DNA of 47,972 nucleotides from Halochromatium glycolicum (lineage in GTDB: Bacteria > Pseudomonadota > Gammaproteobacteria > Chromatiales > Chromatiaceae): NCBI RefSeq assembly GCF_016584085.1, contig NZ_NRSJ01000040.1, positions 1 through 47,972 of the forward strand. Reading direction: 5' to 3'. The position numbers and the translations under genes were made by a program. Every line of letters begins with the position of its first letter. The stretch's first letter is position 1. Positions 34,693 to 42,627 of this stretch are shown here, one piece after another. Under the pieces are notes generated by a model that saw only the letters and a program-made list of their open reading frames with translations, ran no database searches and was not told the origin of the DNA.

Positions 34693-35057
34693 TTGATAGC
34701 GAGTTCAACCAATTATACGGCCGTCCGCCTTAGAGTCGGGGCTGAGTCTGCTCAACCCGGGGCGCACGCCCGAGATCACGCCGGTCAACACGGCCGCGTG
34801 AAACCACGGTACAGGCGACAGGCACCTTGACATTGACCGCTCCGGAGATGCCGGAACTCTATAAGAGCTCGCTGAGGTAGTATTTCGTGGCTTGTACATG
34901 AAGGGGCGTTGTAAACTGTTTATACAGCACGAAACATATTACCTCGGAAAGGTGCGAGGTCTTAAAGATACAGACCTCGGAAGAACTTTTGCGTTGACTC
35001 CATCATTAACGAGCTACTGGCGAGCTATTCAAGTGGTCTCTCAGGAGTGCTTTACAC
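34693..35057. other. A/T-rich leader before the second initiating transferase
   Basis: Composition changes sharply here from the GC-rich genes to the left. A frame starting near 34892 is open but has no motif or good ribosome site, so I do not call it. The right half carries the alternative hairpins listed at 34941-34979. A TTGACA at 34827 has no matching -10. Confidence 0.35.
34941..34979 (+). promoter_or_regulatory. Mutually exclusive hairpins in a leader (attenuator-like)
   Basis: ACCTCG (34941-34946) can pair with CGAGGT (34955-34960). The same segment, extended to CGAGGTCT (34955-34962), pairs perfectly with AGACCTCG (34972-34979). The two structures exclude one another, as in an attenuator or riboswitch switch. 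It lies 79 bp before the sugar transferase gene. It matches no RNA class I know. Confidence 0.45.
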
Positions 35058-35795
35058 ATGAATATGGCTGCAGGAAACCCAACCGCGGAACCGAAAGAAG
35101 CCTTTCCATATAAACCGCCAACCGAGGACATCAAGAGGACCTATTGCCACCTATTCGAGCTCGATGGCCCGATCCCGGACCGCCTTCCAAGACTTTTCTT
35201 CGACAAGCTGGTCGCTGGTGCACTGCTCCTGTTGGCTGCCCCGATTCTAATTCTACTCAAGCTCGGCTATCTGATCGAAGGCTGGATCCTCCCGGAGAAC
35301 AAAGGGCCGCTTTTCTTCTATTACAACGCGGTCAGTGCGGGTCGGGTCTTTCGCAAGTACAAGATTCGAATCATCAAAGTCAAGTATATTGATCCCGAAG
35401 GTGCTAAGCGGGGCGATTGGCTAGCCTATTCGGCAGAGTGGACTCCTGAAAGCCGAACTGTTTTAGGTCGGTTCGTCAAGAGTTTCTACCTCGATGAGAT
35501 TCCGCAATTTTACAGTGTCCTACGTGGCGACATGAGCATCGTCGGTCCGCGCCCACTGTCGGTACTGCATTATGAACGAGACCTGGAGCAAGGGAATGTT
35601 GCTCGTTCATTGGTCAAGGGTGGATTGTTGGGTTTAGGGCACATCCACAAAGGCACTTCGGAGATGGGAAACCCAGTTTATGAGTACGAATATATCGATC
35701 AGTATCTGAAGCGGTCGCCAATGGGGCTATTATGGCTCGATCTAACCATTATCGGGCGAGGCATCAAGGTGATGGTCCAAGGCAAGGGGCTCTAA
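35058..35795 (+). CDS. PglC/WbaP-type initiating sugar-phosphate transferase
   Basis: A 245-aa protein of the bacterial sugar transferase family (PF02397), a monotopic membrane enzyme. A reentrant hydrophobic helix (LVAGALLLLAAPILILLK) is followed by the FRKYKIR basic motif, the Asp-Glu dyad in FYLDEIPQF, and RGDMSIVGPRP. It should transfer a sugar-1-phosphate to undecaprenyl phosphate, starting a repeat unit. It belongs to a different fold from the WecA-like enzyme at 413, so the locus carries two initiators. It is A/T-richer than the flanking gmd and GT genes, suggesting a separate origin. The N-terminus lacks the large WbaP/WcaJ membrane domain. Confidence 0.9.
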   Translation: MNMAAGNPTAEPKEAFPYKPPTEDIKRTYCHLFELDGPIPDRLPRLFFDKLVAGALLLLAAPILILLKLGYLIEGWILPENKGPLFFYYNAVSAGRVFRKYKIRIIKVKYIDPEGAKRGDWLAYSAEWTPESRTVLGRFVKSFYLDEIPQFYSVLRGDMSIVGPRPLSVLHYERDLEQGNVARSLVKGGLLGLGHIHKGTSEMGNPVYEYEYIDQYLKRSPMGLLWLDLTIIGRGIKVMVQGKGL

Positions 35796-35890
35796 TGGGC
35801 TGTGGCTGATTTCATTTCAACGGGCACTATCTTCATTGAGATAAGGGCCGCTGAATATTACACTTAGGCACTTAACGTGGAGCCTCATCT

Positions 35891-37021
35891 GTGTCGAAAA
35901 AAGCCCTGATCACCGGCATCACCGGCCAAGACGGCAGCTACCTTGCCGAATTCCTGTTGGAGAAAGGCTACGAGGTCCACGGCATCAAGCGGCGTGCCTC
36001 GCTGTTCAACACCCAGCGCGTGGATCATCTCTACGAAGACCCGCACACCCCGGAGCAGCAATTTATCTTGCACTACGGCGACCTCGCCGACAGCTCTAAC
36101 CTCACGCGTATCCTCGCCGAGGTCGAGCCCGACGAGGTCTACAATCTCGCCGCCCAATCCCATGTCGCCGTTAGCTTCGAGGCCCCCGAATACACCGCCG
36201 ATGTCGACGCCCTCGGCACCCTGCGCCTGCTCGAGGCCATCCGCTTCCTTGGGCTCACCGACAAGACCCGCTTCTACCAGGCCTCCACCTCCGAGCTGTT
36301 CGGAAAGGTCCAAGAGACCCCCCAGCGCGAGACCACCCCCTTCTACCCGCGCAGCCCCTATGCGGTGGCCAAGCTCTACGCCTACTGGATCACCGTCAAC
36401 TACCGCGAAGCCTATGGCCTGTATGCCTGCAACGGCATCCTCTTCAACCACGAGAGCCCGCGCCGCGGCGAGACCTTCGTGACCCGCAAGATTACCCGCG
36501 CCCTGGCCAACATCGCCCAAGGTCTCGAGCATTGCCTCTACCTCGGCAACATGGACGCCCTGCGCGACTGGGGCCACGCGAAGGACTACGTGCGCATGCA
36601 ATGGCTGATGCTCCAACAAGAGCAGCCCGAAGACTTCGTCATCGCCACCGGCGCGCAATACTCGGTGCGCCAATTCGTCCAATTGAGCGCCGCCGAGCTC
36701 GGGATCAGCCTCGAGTTCCACGGTGAGGGCGTCGCTGAGCAGGCTACCGTCACCGCGGTCGCCGACCCCGAGGTCGCCCCCGCCGTCAACGTTGGTGACG
36801 TCATCGTCTGCGTCGACCCGCGCTACTTCCGCCCGGCCGAGGTCGAGACCCTGCTCGGCGACCCGAGCCACGCGCGCGAGCGCCTCGGCTGGGTGCCCGA
36901 GATCAGCATCCAGCAGATGGTAGCCGAGATGGTCGCCGAAGACCTGCAGAGCGCCCGACGCTATGCGCTACTCAAGGCCCATGGGCATGCTATTCCGATC
37001 GCGCGCGAGGATGGGCGATGA
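35891..37021 (+). CDS. gmd: GDP-mannose 4,6-dehydratase
   Basis: A 376-aa SDR enzyme making GDP-4-keto-6-deoxy-mannose from GDP-mannose, the first step to GDP-L-fucose. NAD(P)-binding motif ITGITGQDGSYLAE (G9, G12, G15), Ser/Thr in STSELFG, and the catalytic pair YAVAK (Y157, K161). HESPRRGETFVTRKI is diagnostic for the family. Start is GTG at 35891. It overlaps the DUF29 gene by ATGA and is followed by fcl. No GDP-mannose-forming genes (manC/manB) lie in the window, so GDP-mannose must come from elsewhere. Confidence 0.97.
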   Translation: MSKKALITGITGQDGSYLAEFLLEKGYEVHGIKRRASLFNTQRVDHLYEDPHTPEQQFILHYGDLADSSNLTRILAEVEPDEVYNLAAQSHVAVSFEAPEYTADVDALGTLRLLEAIRFLGLTDKTRFYQASTSELFGKVQETPQRETTPFYPRSPYAVAKLYAYWITVNYREAYGLYACNGILFNHESPRRGETFVTRKITRALANIAQGLEHCLYLGNMDALRDWGHAKDYVRMQWLMLQQEQPEDFVIATGAQYSVRQFVQLSAAELGISLEFHGEGVAEQATVTAVADPEVAPAVNVGDVIVCVDPRYFRPAEVETLLGDPSHARERLGWVPEISIQQMVAEMVAEDLQSARRYALLKAHGHAIPIAREDGR

Positions 37022-37470
37022 ACGCCGAAACCCTTTACGAGAAAGACCTCCATGCCTGGGCAAGACAAACAGCCGACCTGCTTAGAGCAGGGCGCTTCCA
37101 GGAGATTGACGTCGCTCACCTGATCGAGGAACTCGAGGCCATGGCGCGGCGCGATCGTCAAGAGCTGGTGAGTCGACTCAAGATCCTGTTGGCGCACCTG
37201 CTCAAGTGGGCCTATCAACCTGCTCACCGCAGTAGTTCCTGGCGTGGTTCCATCCTTGAGCAGCGGTTGCGGATACGTGATCTGCTCGACGATTGCCCGA
37301 GCCTCGTGCCGTTCCTACCTCAAGCGGTCGATCGGGCCTATCCGGATGGCGTCGTGCTTGCCGCCAAAGAGACTGGCCTGCCACGGACGAAGTTTCCTAA
37401 TCGTTTGCCCTATAGGCTTGAAGCACTGCTTGACGATGACTGGTTTCCGGACGCGATCGAATCGCCCTGA
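37018..37470 (+). CDS. DUF29 domain-containing protein
   Basis: A 150-aa cytoplasmic protein with the DUF29 pattern: YEKDLHAWARQTADLLRAG, then EELEAMARRDRQELVSRL, LLKWAYQP and a C-terminal FPNRLPYRLEALLDDDWFP. Function unknown; the family is common in cyanobacteria and purple bacteria and is often found as scattered small genes. Here it is inserted between gmd and fcl, overlapping gmd by 4 bp, an unusual place. It could be a passenger or an accessory of the pathway. Confidence 0.9.
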   Translation: MNAETLYEKDLHAWARQTADLLRAGRFQEIDVAHLIEELEAMARRDRQELVSRLKILLAHLLKWAYQPAHRSSSWRGSILEQRLRIRDLLDDCPSLVPFLPQAVDRAYPDGVVLAAKETGLPRTKFPNRLPYRLEALLDDDWFPDAIESP

Positions 37471-37503
37471 CCGTCGATGCAGCTCGACAGGAAACACGCA
37501 AAC

Positions 37504-38505
37504 ATGCCCTCGACCCACGACAAGCCCACCCTGTTCCTCGCCGGCCAACGCGGCATGGTCGGCAGCGCTATCGTCCGCCTGCTCCAAGCCAAGGGTCCAG
37601 ATCAAGCCCCAAAGCAAGCTCAGCCCGAGCTGCTCACCGCCAGCCGCAGTGAGCTCGATCTGCTCAACCAGCAAGCGGTCAACGCCTTCTTCCAGCAGCA
37701 CAAGATCGACCAGGTCATCATTGCCGCCGCCAAGGTCGGCGGCATCCAGGCCAACAACAGCCTGCCGGCCGAGTTCATCTATCAAAACCTGATGATCGAG
37801 GCCAACCTGATCCATGCGGCACACCAGGCGGACATCCAACAGCTGCTGTTCCTCGGCTCCTCCTGCATCTATCCGCGCGAGGCCCCGCAGCCGATGACAG
37901 AGGAGGCCCTGCTCACCGGTCCGCTCGAGCCCACCAACGAGCCTTATGCCATTGCCAAGATCGCTGGTATCAAGCTCTGCGAGAGCTATAACCGCCAGTA
38001 CGGCCGCGACTACCGCAGCGTGATGCCGACCAATCTCTATGGACCCGGCGATAACTTCCACCCCGAGCACAGCCACGTGATTCCGGCGTTGCTTAGGCGC
38101 TTCCATGAAGCCGCCCGAGCCAAGACCCCCGAGGTCACCATCTGGGGCACCGGCACCCCCAAGCGCGAATTCCTCCATGTCGACGACATGGCCGCCGCCT
38201 GCCTGCATGTGCTCAATCTGGATACCGAGACCTACCAGGCCCAGACCCAGCCGATGTGCTCCCACATCAACGTCGGCACCGGCACCGATGTGACCATCCG
38301 CGAGCTGGCCGAGACCGTCGCCCGGGTCACCGGCTATCAGGGCGAGCTGCGCTTCGACTCGACGAAGCCCGACGGCGCCCCGCGCAAACTACTGGATGTG
38401 GCCAAGCTGAAGGCGCTGGGATGGCAGCCGCGCTACGACCTCGAGGACGGGCTGCGGCAGACCTATGGCTGGTTTCTTGATAACCTCGACAGCTTTCGGG
38501 CCTGA
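37504..38505 (+). CDS. fcl: GDP-L-fucose synthase
   Basis: A 333-aa SDR epimerase/reductase completing GDP-L-fucose from the gmd product with NADPH. Cofactor motif FLAGQRGMVGSAIVR, Ser in GSSCIYP, and the pair YAIAK (Y148, K152). NLYGPGDNFHPEHSHVIPA is diagnostic. The insert with AAARAKTPEVTIWGTGTPKR is as in other GDP-fucose synthases. I start at 37504, since the frame upstream (ATG at 37477) adds nine residues without homology. High, C-ending codon usage matches gmd and metH rather than the A/T-richer transferase before them. Confidence 0.96.
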   Translation: MPSTHDKPTLFLAGQRGMVGSAIVRLLQAKGPDQAPKQAQPELLTASRSELDLLNQQAVNAFFQQHKIDQVIIAAAKVGGIQANNSLPAEFIYQNLMIEANLIHAAHQADIQQLLFLGSSCIYPREAPQPMTEEALLTGPLEPTNEPYAIAKIAGIKLCESYNRQYGRDYRSVMPTNLYGPGDNFHPEHSHVIPALLRRFHEAARAKTPEVTIWGTGTPKREFLHVDDMAAACLHVLNLDTETYQAQTQPMCSHINVGTGTDVTIRELAETVARVTGYQGELRFDSTKPDGAPRKLLDVAKLKALGWQPRYDLEDGLRQTYGWFLDNLDSFRA

Positions 38506-38665
38506 GCCTGAAGGACCGGCGCTACACGGAGTAGAAGCGGAACTCGAATACCACCACCAGAGGTGATATGCGCAGGCTTTACGCGGCTGTGAGTGGTTGG
38601 TTGGAAGCGATGCAGATCAGTATGGAAATGCGTTTTGGGCGTTTGAACGGAAAGAGCAAGTAATC

Positions 38666-40231
38666 ATGACAGAGAGCGGGATAACCTGGGCCTTTCGGCC
38701 ATGGCACTATGTGCTTCTGGCGATTTCGGCATTGATGCTTGCATTGGTGTATTGGGATGGACTCGTTGACATGTCAGCCAAGTGGGGCAAGGAGGAGTAC
38801 AGTCACGCCTTCATGCTGCCTTTTGTTGCGGTCTTTTTCGCTTGGCAGCGCCTGACTGATCTGCGGCAGCGGTCGTCGGCAAATAGCTGGCTTGGTGTCT
38901 GGATGATGGCGCTCGGCGCGTTCATGTATATTGCCGGTGAGCTCGGGTCGCTCTACACGGTGATTCAATATGGTTTTTTGGTCGCGCTGGGCGGGCTCTT
39001 GGTATCGTTGGTTGGGTTGCGCACCTTTGCTGTGCTGCTGCCAGCCTACGCGCTGCTTTTCTTTATCGTGCCATTGCCGAATTTTCTCTACCATCAGCTT
39101 TCGCAGCAATTGCAGCTGATCTCATCGGAACTGGGCGTTGAGGTGATCCGGCTCTTTGGTATCCCTGTTTTTCTGGAAGGCAATGTAATCGATCTTGGAG
39201 CGTATCAGCTCCAGGTCGTCGAGGCATGTAATGGCCTGAGATATCTTTTTCCGTTGATGGCCTTGGGCTTTATTGCGGCCGTGATCTTTCGTGGTGCGCT
39301 CTGGAAGAAGATATTGATATTCGTCTCAACGGTGCCAATCACGGTGTTGATGAATAGCTTTCGCATCGGTGTCATCGGCGTGATGGTGCAATGGGGCGGG
39401 ACTGGAATGGCGGAGGGATTCTTGCATGACTTCGAGGGCTGGGTGATTTTCATGGCCTGCGCCGCAATCCTCGTAGGAGAGATGGCGCTGCTCGCCCGGA
39501 TCGGCAATCCGCAGGGCTCTTTGCTCAGCGCGTTCGCGATCGAGGGGCCGCCACCGCTGCCGAAAGAGAATGTTGTCCGCTACCGGGCGATACCGCGATC
39601 GTTCTGGATTGCGTTCGCGGTGCTTACTGCCGCTCTTGCGGTCTCGCAGCTGTTGCCGAACAGAGAGGAACAGACTTTAGAGCGACGCGACTTTCTCTTT
39701 TTCCCGCGTACGCTTGGTGGTTGGTCTGGGCAAGTCGAAAAAATGAAGAGCGCAACCAAAGAAGCGCTGGCTTTGGATGATTATATACTGGCGACTTACG
39801 ACAACGGACTTGGCGATGAGGTTAATCTCTACATTGCCTATTATGCCTCACAGCGCAAGGGTGCATCAGTCCATTCACCGAAGACTTGTCTTCCCGGTGG
39901 CGGTTGGCGGATGAAGGAGCGGTCTCGATACGCGATCGATGTTGCAGGAAGGGAAGAGCCGTTATGGGTGAACCGAGTGCTCATCCAGATGGGCGAGGAT
40001 CGGCGTCTGGTCTACTATTGGTTCCAGCAACGCGGGCGGTTGATTACAAACGAGTACATGCTGAAATGGCTCCTGTTCTGGGATGCTTTGGTGAAGAACC
40101 GTACCGATGGAGCATTGGTGCGGGTGACCACGGGCGTGCCGGTAGGCGAGGACCCTGCGTCTTACGATGTGTTGCTGTCGCAGTTCGTTGGCTCGATTTG
40201 GCCGACGCTTCCCGATTATATCCCAGAGTGA
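38666..40231 (+). CDS. xrtD: Exosortase fused to EpsI domain (VPLPA-CTERM-specific XrtD type)
   Basis: A 521-aa inner-membrane protein. The first 290 residues are an exosortase with about eight transmembrane segments and the presumed catalytic set Cys188 (VVEACNGLRYLF), Arg233 (MNSFRIGV) and His254 (LHDFEGW). The region from about 315 on is a second membrane anchor and an EpsI (DUF3485) periplasmic domain (VHSPKTCLPGGGW, YYWFQQRG). The fused form is typical of XrtD, which acts on VPLPA-type sorting signals; the PEP-CTERM protein at 6746 carries one (VPIPA). It should cut and relocate that protein at the membrane. Start 38666 removes 23 non-conserved residues of the longer frame. Confidence 0.92.
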   Translation: MTESGITWAFRPWHYVLLAISALMLALVYWDGLVDMSAKWGKEEYSHAFMLPFVAVFFAWQRLTDLRQRSSANSWLGVWMMALGAFMYIAGELGSLYTVIQYGFLVALGGLLVSLVGLRTFAVLLPAYALLFFIVPLPNFLYHQLSQQLQLISSELGVEVIRLFGIPVFLEGNVIDLGAYQLQVVEACNGLRYLFPLMALGFIAAVIFRGALWKKILIFVSTVPITVLMNSFRIGVIGVMVQWGGTGMAEGFLHDFEGWVIFMACAAILVGEMALLARIGNPQGSLLSAFAIEGPPPLPKENVVRYRAIPRSFWIAFAVLTAALAVSQLLPNREEQTLERRDFLFFPRTLGGWSGQVEKMKSATKEALALDDYILATYDNGLGDEVNLYIAYYASQRKGASVHSPKTCLPGGGWRMKERSRYAIDVAGREEPLWVNRVLIQMGEDRRLVYYWFQQRGRLITNEYMLKWLLFWDALVKNRTDGALVRVTTGVPVGEDPASYDVLLSQFVGSIWPTLPDYIPE

Positions 40232-40514
40232 GTGAGTCGATTGAGTCGCAGCTCGGATTGCGAGACGGAGTCTTGATCGGCCATCGAAGTGAGCCCTATA
40301 TCAAAAAGGCGGCGAGGGGGTTCGACGCCACCTCGCGCGCGAAGTACTGACTTGATGTCCTTGATCATTGCCTGGCTCAGTACCTGGCTTGGCGGTCACC
40401 AATGAAATACTAAGAGCCGTAAAAGCAGAGACTTGCCTTGCCGCTCTTGGTCCAGCCGCTTCAGCTGGACCAAGGTGTCATCAAGCGGACTTGAGCGTCC
40501 GTGATAGAAAGGTC
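40232..40514. other. Gap between convergent exosortase and PKD-protein genes
   Basis: 283 bp. It holds the hairpin at 40446-40474. A 40-codon frame overlapping the exosortase stop (GTG at 40228) is open but unsupported. Confidence 0.4.
40446..40474. terminator. Perfect 11-bp hairpin between convergent genes
   Basis: CTTGGTCCAGC (40446-40456) and GCTGGACCAAG (40464-40474) with a 7-nt loop. No T-run on either strand, so it may be a weak bidirectional terminator or an mRNA 3'-end protector. Confidence 0.55.
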
Positions 40515-42017
40515 TCACTCACCAATTGCGAGGTAGCCAACGACCTCTGATGCATGCCAGGTTTCTTCGTCTTTCGACTGCTCCTCTTGCACCCACACTT
40601 GCACCGAATTCACATCTTTGTTTCTCCAACGTATGTTTGCGGTATTCCACCCATCGGTGGTTTGCATCTCCGCTAGAAGGGTCGGTGGTGCTGTGAATGT
40701 CTCTGCGGTTGCTGCGCACTGATCTGAGAACCAGAATTCTGTTGGGGTATGGGTTATGTTGTCCGATGTCTTGCGGGCTACGATCTGAAGCCCGTTCAGT
40801 TCGCCACAGAAGCCTTCCAAGGCAACATAGGCGACCATTTCGCTCCCATGGTCCATCTCATTGTTTTCCTCGCTTTGCAGCATTAACCTGAAGCTAGTTG
40901 GGTCGATGTTCCGAACTCGGGTGGTGACGGCGCTAGCATCGTTATAGGTGGCAACGGTGCTCAGGACGATCGGGGTTGTAGAAAAGGGCGCCAAGAAGCT
41001 TCCGGTTTGCGAGGTGTTACCGCTGCCTACGGGAATCTCATCGGCCTCTAGCCAAGCGCCGTTAGGCAACTGATGGCTGCCGCGCTCGACGACGAGGTAA
41101 CCGACGTTTTCGGTGGCGTGCCAGCCGTCGAGGTAATTCCATTCTTGTAGGCGGATGGAGAAACCGGTCTGGTCGACGCCGTCGATCCGAACCGTGACCG
41201 GTTGGACACCGTTGTAGCTCACCGAGGTGGCGACGACAACGGGGTCGGTAAACGCCTGCTCAAACTGCACGCGCTTCCAGTCGTGGTTTACAGCGACCTC
41301 GCCAGCCTCCAACGGGAAGTCGGTCTGAGAGACCAGGGAGTCATCATTTGTGTCTGAGTCGCCACCATCGCTTGAGCTGTCGTTCCCACCTGTAGTGGAG
41401 TCCGAGGTCGAGTCGGTGATGGTAATCAGTCCTGACTTGGTCTGGGTGCTTGTGCCGCCTGGGCCGGTAACGGTGAGGCTGACGCTGTAGGTGCCAGCGC
41501 TCTCAAAGCGATGCACTGCGGTGCCGGCAGTGCTTGTGTTGCCGTCGCCGAAGTCCCACTGATAACTCTGAATCTCGCCGTCTGAGCTGTCATCGAAGGT
41601 GACGGTCAACGGTGCCACACCGCTGGTCGTGCTGACGGTGAAGTCGGCGACCGGTGCGGCGTGGTCGACGGTCGTTGAGAGCTCTTCGGAGAAGTCACTG
41701 CAGGTCGTGCCGGTCTCGTCGCAGGCCTTGGCCGCGAAGTAGTAGGTCTCGCCAACAGTGAGCTGCTCGACCGTTGCGCTGGTGGCGGTTGTCTGTTGGC
41801 TCGACTGATACTGGCCGGACTGGGTGCCCCAGTGGACCTCGTAGAAGGCGACCCGGGGGTCGTTAACCGGGTCCCACTCGAGGGCGACGGTATTCGCTGA
41901 GGCCTCGACGCCGAGGGCGAGGGTGGTGAGGCCGAGCGCCGTGCAGATAAAAGGGGTTGAACGATGGAGTGACTGGCTTGAGAGAAGGGCGGACCGACGA
42001 GCATATCGCGTAGACAT
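40515..42017 (-). CDS. Secreted FN3/PKD surface protein with two C-terminal repeats, behind a c-di-GMP riboswitch
   Basis: A 500-aa protein with a signal region (ICTALGLTTLALGVEASA). It is followed by a fibronectin type III-like domain (TVALEWDPVNDPRVAFYEVHW), a PKD domain (PLTVTFDDSSDG, YQWDFGDGNTSTAG) and a Ser/Asp/Gly linker (about 205-235). Two related domains follow, containing VVVERGSHQLPNGAWL/EADE-type and VAYVALEGFCGELNGLQI-type strands, each with an Arg-Leu-Gln-Glu pattern (SIRLQEWNYLDGWHATE; RLMLQSEENNEMDHGSE). This is an adhesin-like architecture. GAGGT six bases before ATG 42017 is the ribosome site, and the leader holds a GEMM-I riboswitch, so synthesis should respond to cyclic-di-GMP. 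No sorting signal is present. Confidence 0.85.
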   Translation of the reverse strand: MSTRYARRSALLSSQSLHRSTPFICTALGLTTLALGVEASANTVALEWDPVNDPRVAFYEVHWGTQSGQYQSSQQTTATSATVEQLTVGETYYFAAKACDETGTTCSDFSEELSTTVDHAAPVADFTVSTTSGVAPLTVTFDDSSDGEIQSYQWDFGDGNTSTAGTAVHRFESAGTYSVSLTVTGPGGTSTQTKSGLITITDSTSDSTTGGNDSSSDGGDSDTNDDSLVSQTDFPLEAGEVAVNHDWKRVQFEQAFTDPVVVATSVSYNGVQPVTVRIDGVDQTGFSIRLQEWNYLDGWHATENVGYLVVERGSHQLPNGAWLEADEIPVGSGNTSQTGSFLAPFSTTPIVLSTVATYNDASAVTTRVRNIDPTSFRLMLQSEENNEMDHGSEMVAYVALEGFCGELNGLQIVARKTSDNITHTPTEFWFSDQCAATAETFTAPPTLLAEMQTTDGWNTANIRWRNKDVNSVQVWVQEEQSKDEETWHASEVVGYLAIGE

Positions 42018-42066
42018 TTCAGTACCTCGCTAGTTGGTCCCGAAGAACCCGCACCCAGCGAGGTGC
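42018..42066 (-). promoter_or_regulatory. Riboswitch expression platform: anti-Shine-Dalgarno switch
   Basis: On the minus strand ACCTCGCT (42064-42057), just after the aptamer, is an exact complement of AGCGAGGT (42031-42024), which includes the GAGGT ribosome site. The same anti-SD segment can instead form GCACC/GGTGC (about 42066-42051). A C(UUCG)G hairpin (42049-42036) lies between. This fits translational control; whether ligand turns it on or off is not decided by the sequence. Confidence 0.7.
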
Positions 42067-42173
42067 TGCAGCCTTCGGCAGCCCTGCTGCCGTATTCCGG
42101 TGTGAATCGGAACTTAGGCCAGAGGCTTTGCGGCCCGCCCTTTCGAGACGGTGTGCCTTTGTCGTTTTGCAGG
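42067..42173 (-). ncRNA. Cyclic-di-GMP class I riboswitch (GEMM-I) aptamer
   Basis: The minus strand reads AAAGGCACACC, then a helix with a C-GAAA-G tetraloop, GGGCCGCAAAGCC, the tetraloop-receptor half CCTAAG and its partner TACGG, and the closing GGCAGCAGGGCTGCCGA. All conserved GEMM-I blocks are present in order and spacing, including CTGCA/TGCAG as the closing P1. It is the leader of the FN3/PKD gene. The class is recognised from the conserved core; ligand choice (c-di-GMP rather than cGAMP) is the default inference. Confidence 0.92.
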
Positions 42174-42264
42174 TGGAAGACTAGCGGTTTGGGCGGATGC
42201 CTGTTGTGATGCGGTTCAGAAAACTGTCCGCTAGGCTGATCGTAGAGAGGTGACCGAGCCCGTC

Positions 42265-42627
42265 ATGGAGCCGAAAGACCTGACGAAAAACCAAGGATTC
42301 AAGGGGTTTACGAACACGGACTGTCCGTTTCTCCCTTGTCATCCTGGGGTCAAGCGAGAATTCAACTGCCTTTTCTGTTATTGTCCGCTTATCGCGTACG
42401 AGTGCCCCGGGCCCTATGAGGTCTTCACTGATGCCAACGGCGTCACACGGAAGGACTGCTCGGCCTGTACGCTTCCCCATGACGGCTATCAGGCGTCGTG
42501 GGCCTTCATCCAAAAGTGGCTGGCGAAGCCGGTCGTCTGGGACGGCCATCCGCAGCAGGAACGCTACCTGCGCAAGGCTCGCCGAACGCCAGAGCAGTCA
42601 TCGGGGTCGACCGAGGCTGAGAGCTGA
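42265..42627 (+). CDS. Small cysteine-rich probable metal-binding protein (PF04071 type)
   Basis: A protein of 120 aa with the Cys-rich pattern DCPFLPCHPGVKREFNCLFC, then YCPLIAYECPGPYEVFTDA and KDCSACTLPHDGYQASW. Six or more Cys plus His residues suggest Zn or Fe-S binding. Members of this family are often encoded with cobalamin biosynthesis genes; here the neighbour is the B12-dependent methionine synthase. The start is uncertain: GTG at 42250 overlaps GAGAGG, whereas ATG at 42265 begins the conserved part. Function unknown. Confidence 0.8.
   Translation: MEPKDLTKNQGFKGFTNTDCPFLPCHPGVKREFNCLFCYCPLIAYECPGPYEVFTDANGVTRKDCSACTLPHDGYQASWAFIQKWLAKPVVWDGHPQQERYLRKARRTPEQSSGSTEAES

Noticed and set aside
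34892..35113. 73-codon frame overlapping the second initiating transferase
   Set aside because: It contains the hairpin region, has no motif and overlaps the certain gene in another frame.
35885..36871. Antisense frames across gmd and fcl
   Set aside because: Same codon-bias effect; the sense proteins are certain.
40228..40350. 40-codon frame overlapping the exosortase stop (GTGA)
   Set aside because: The overlap is suggestive of coupling, but the peptide matches nothing and codon bias is only moderate.
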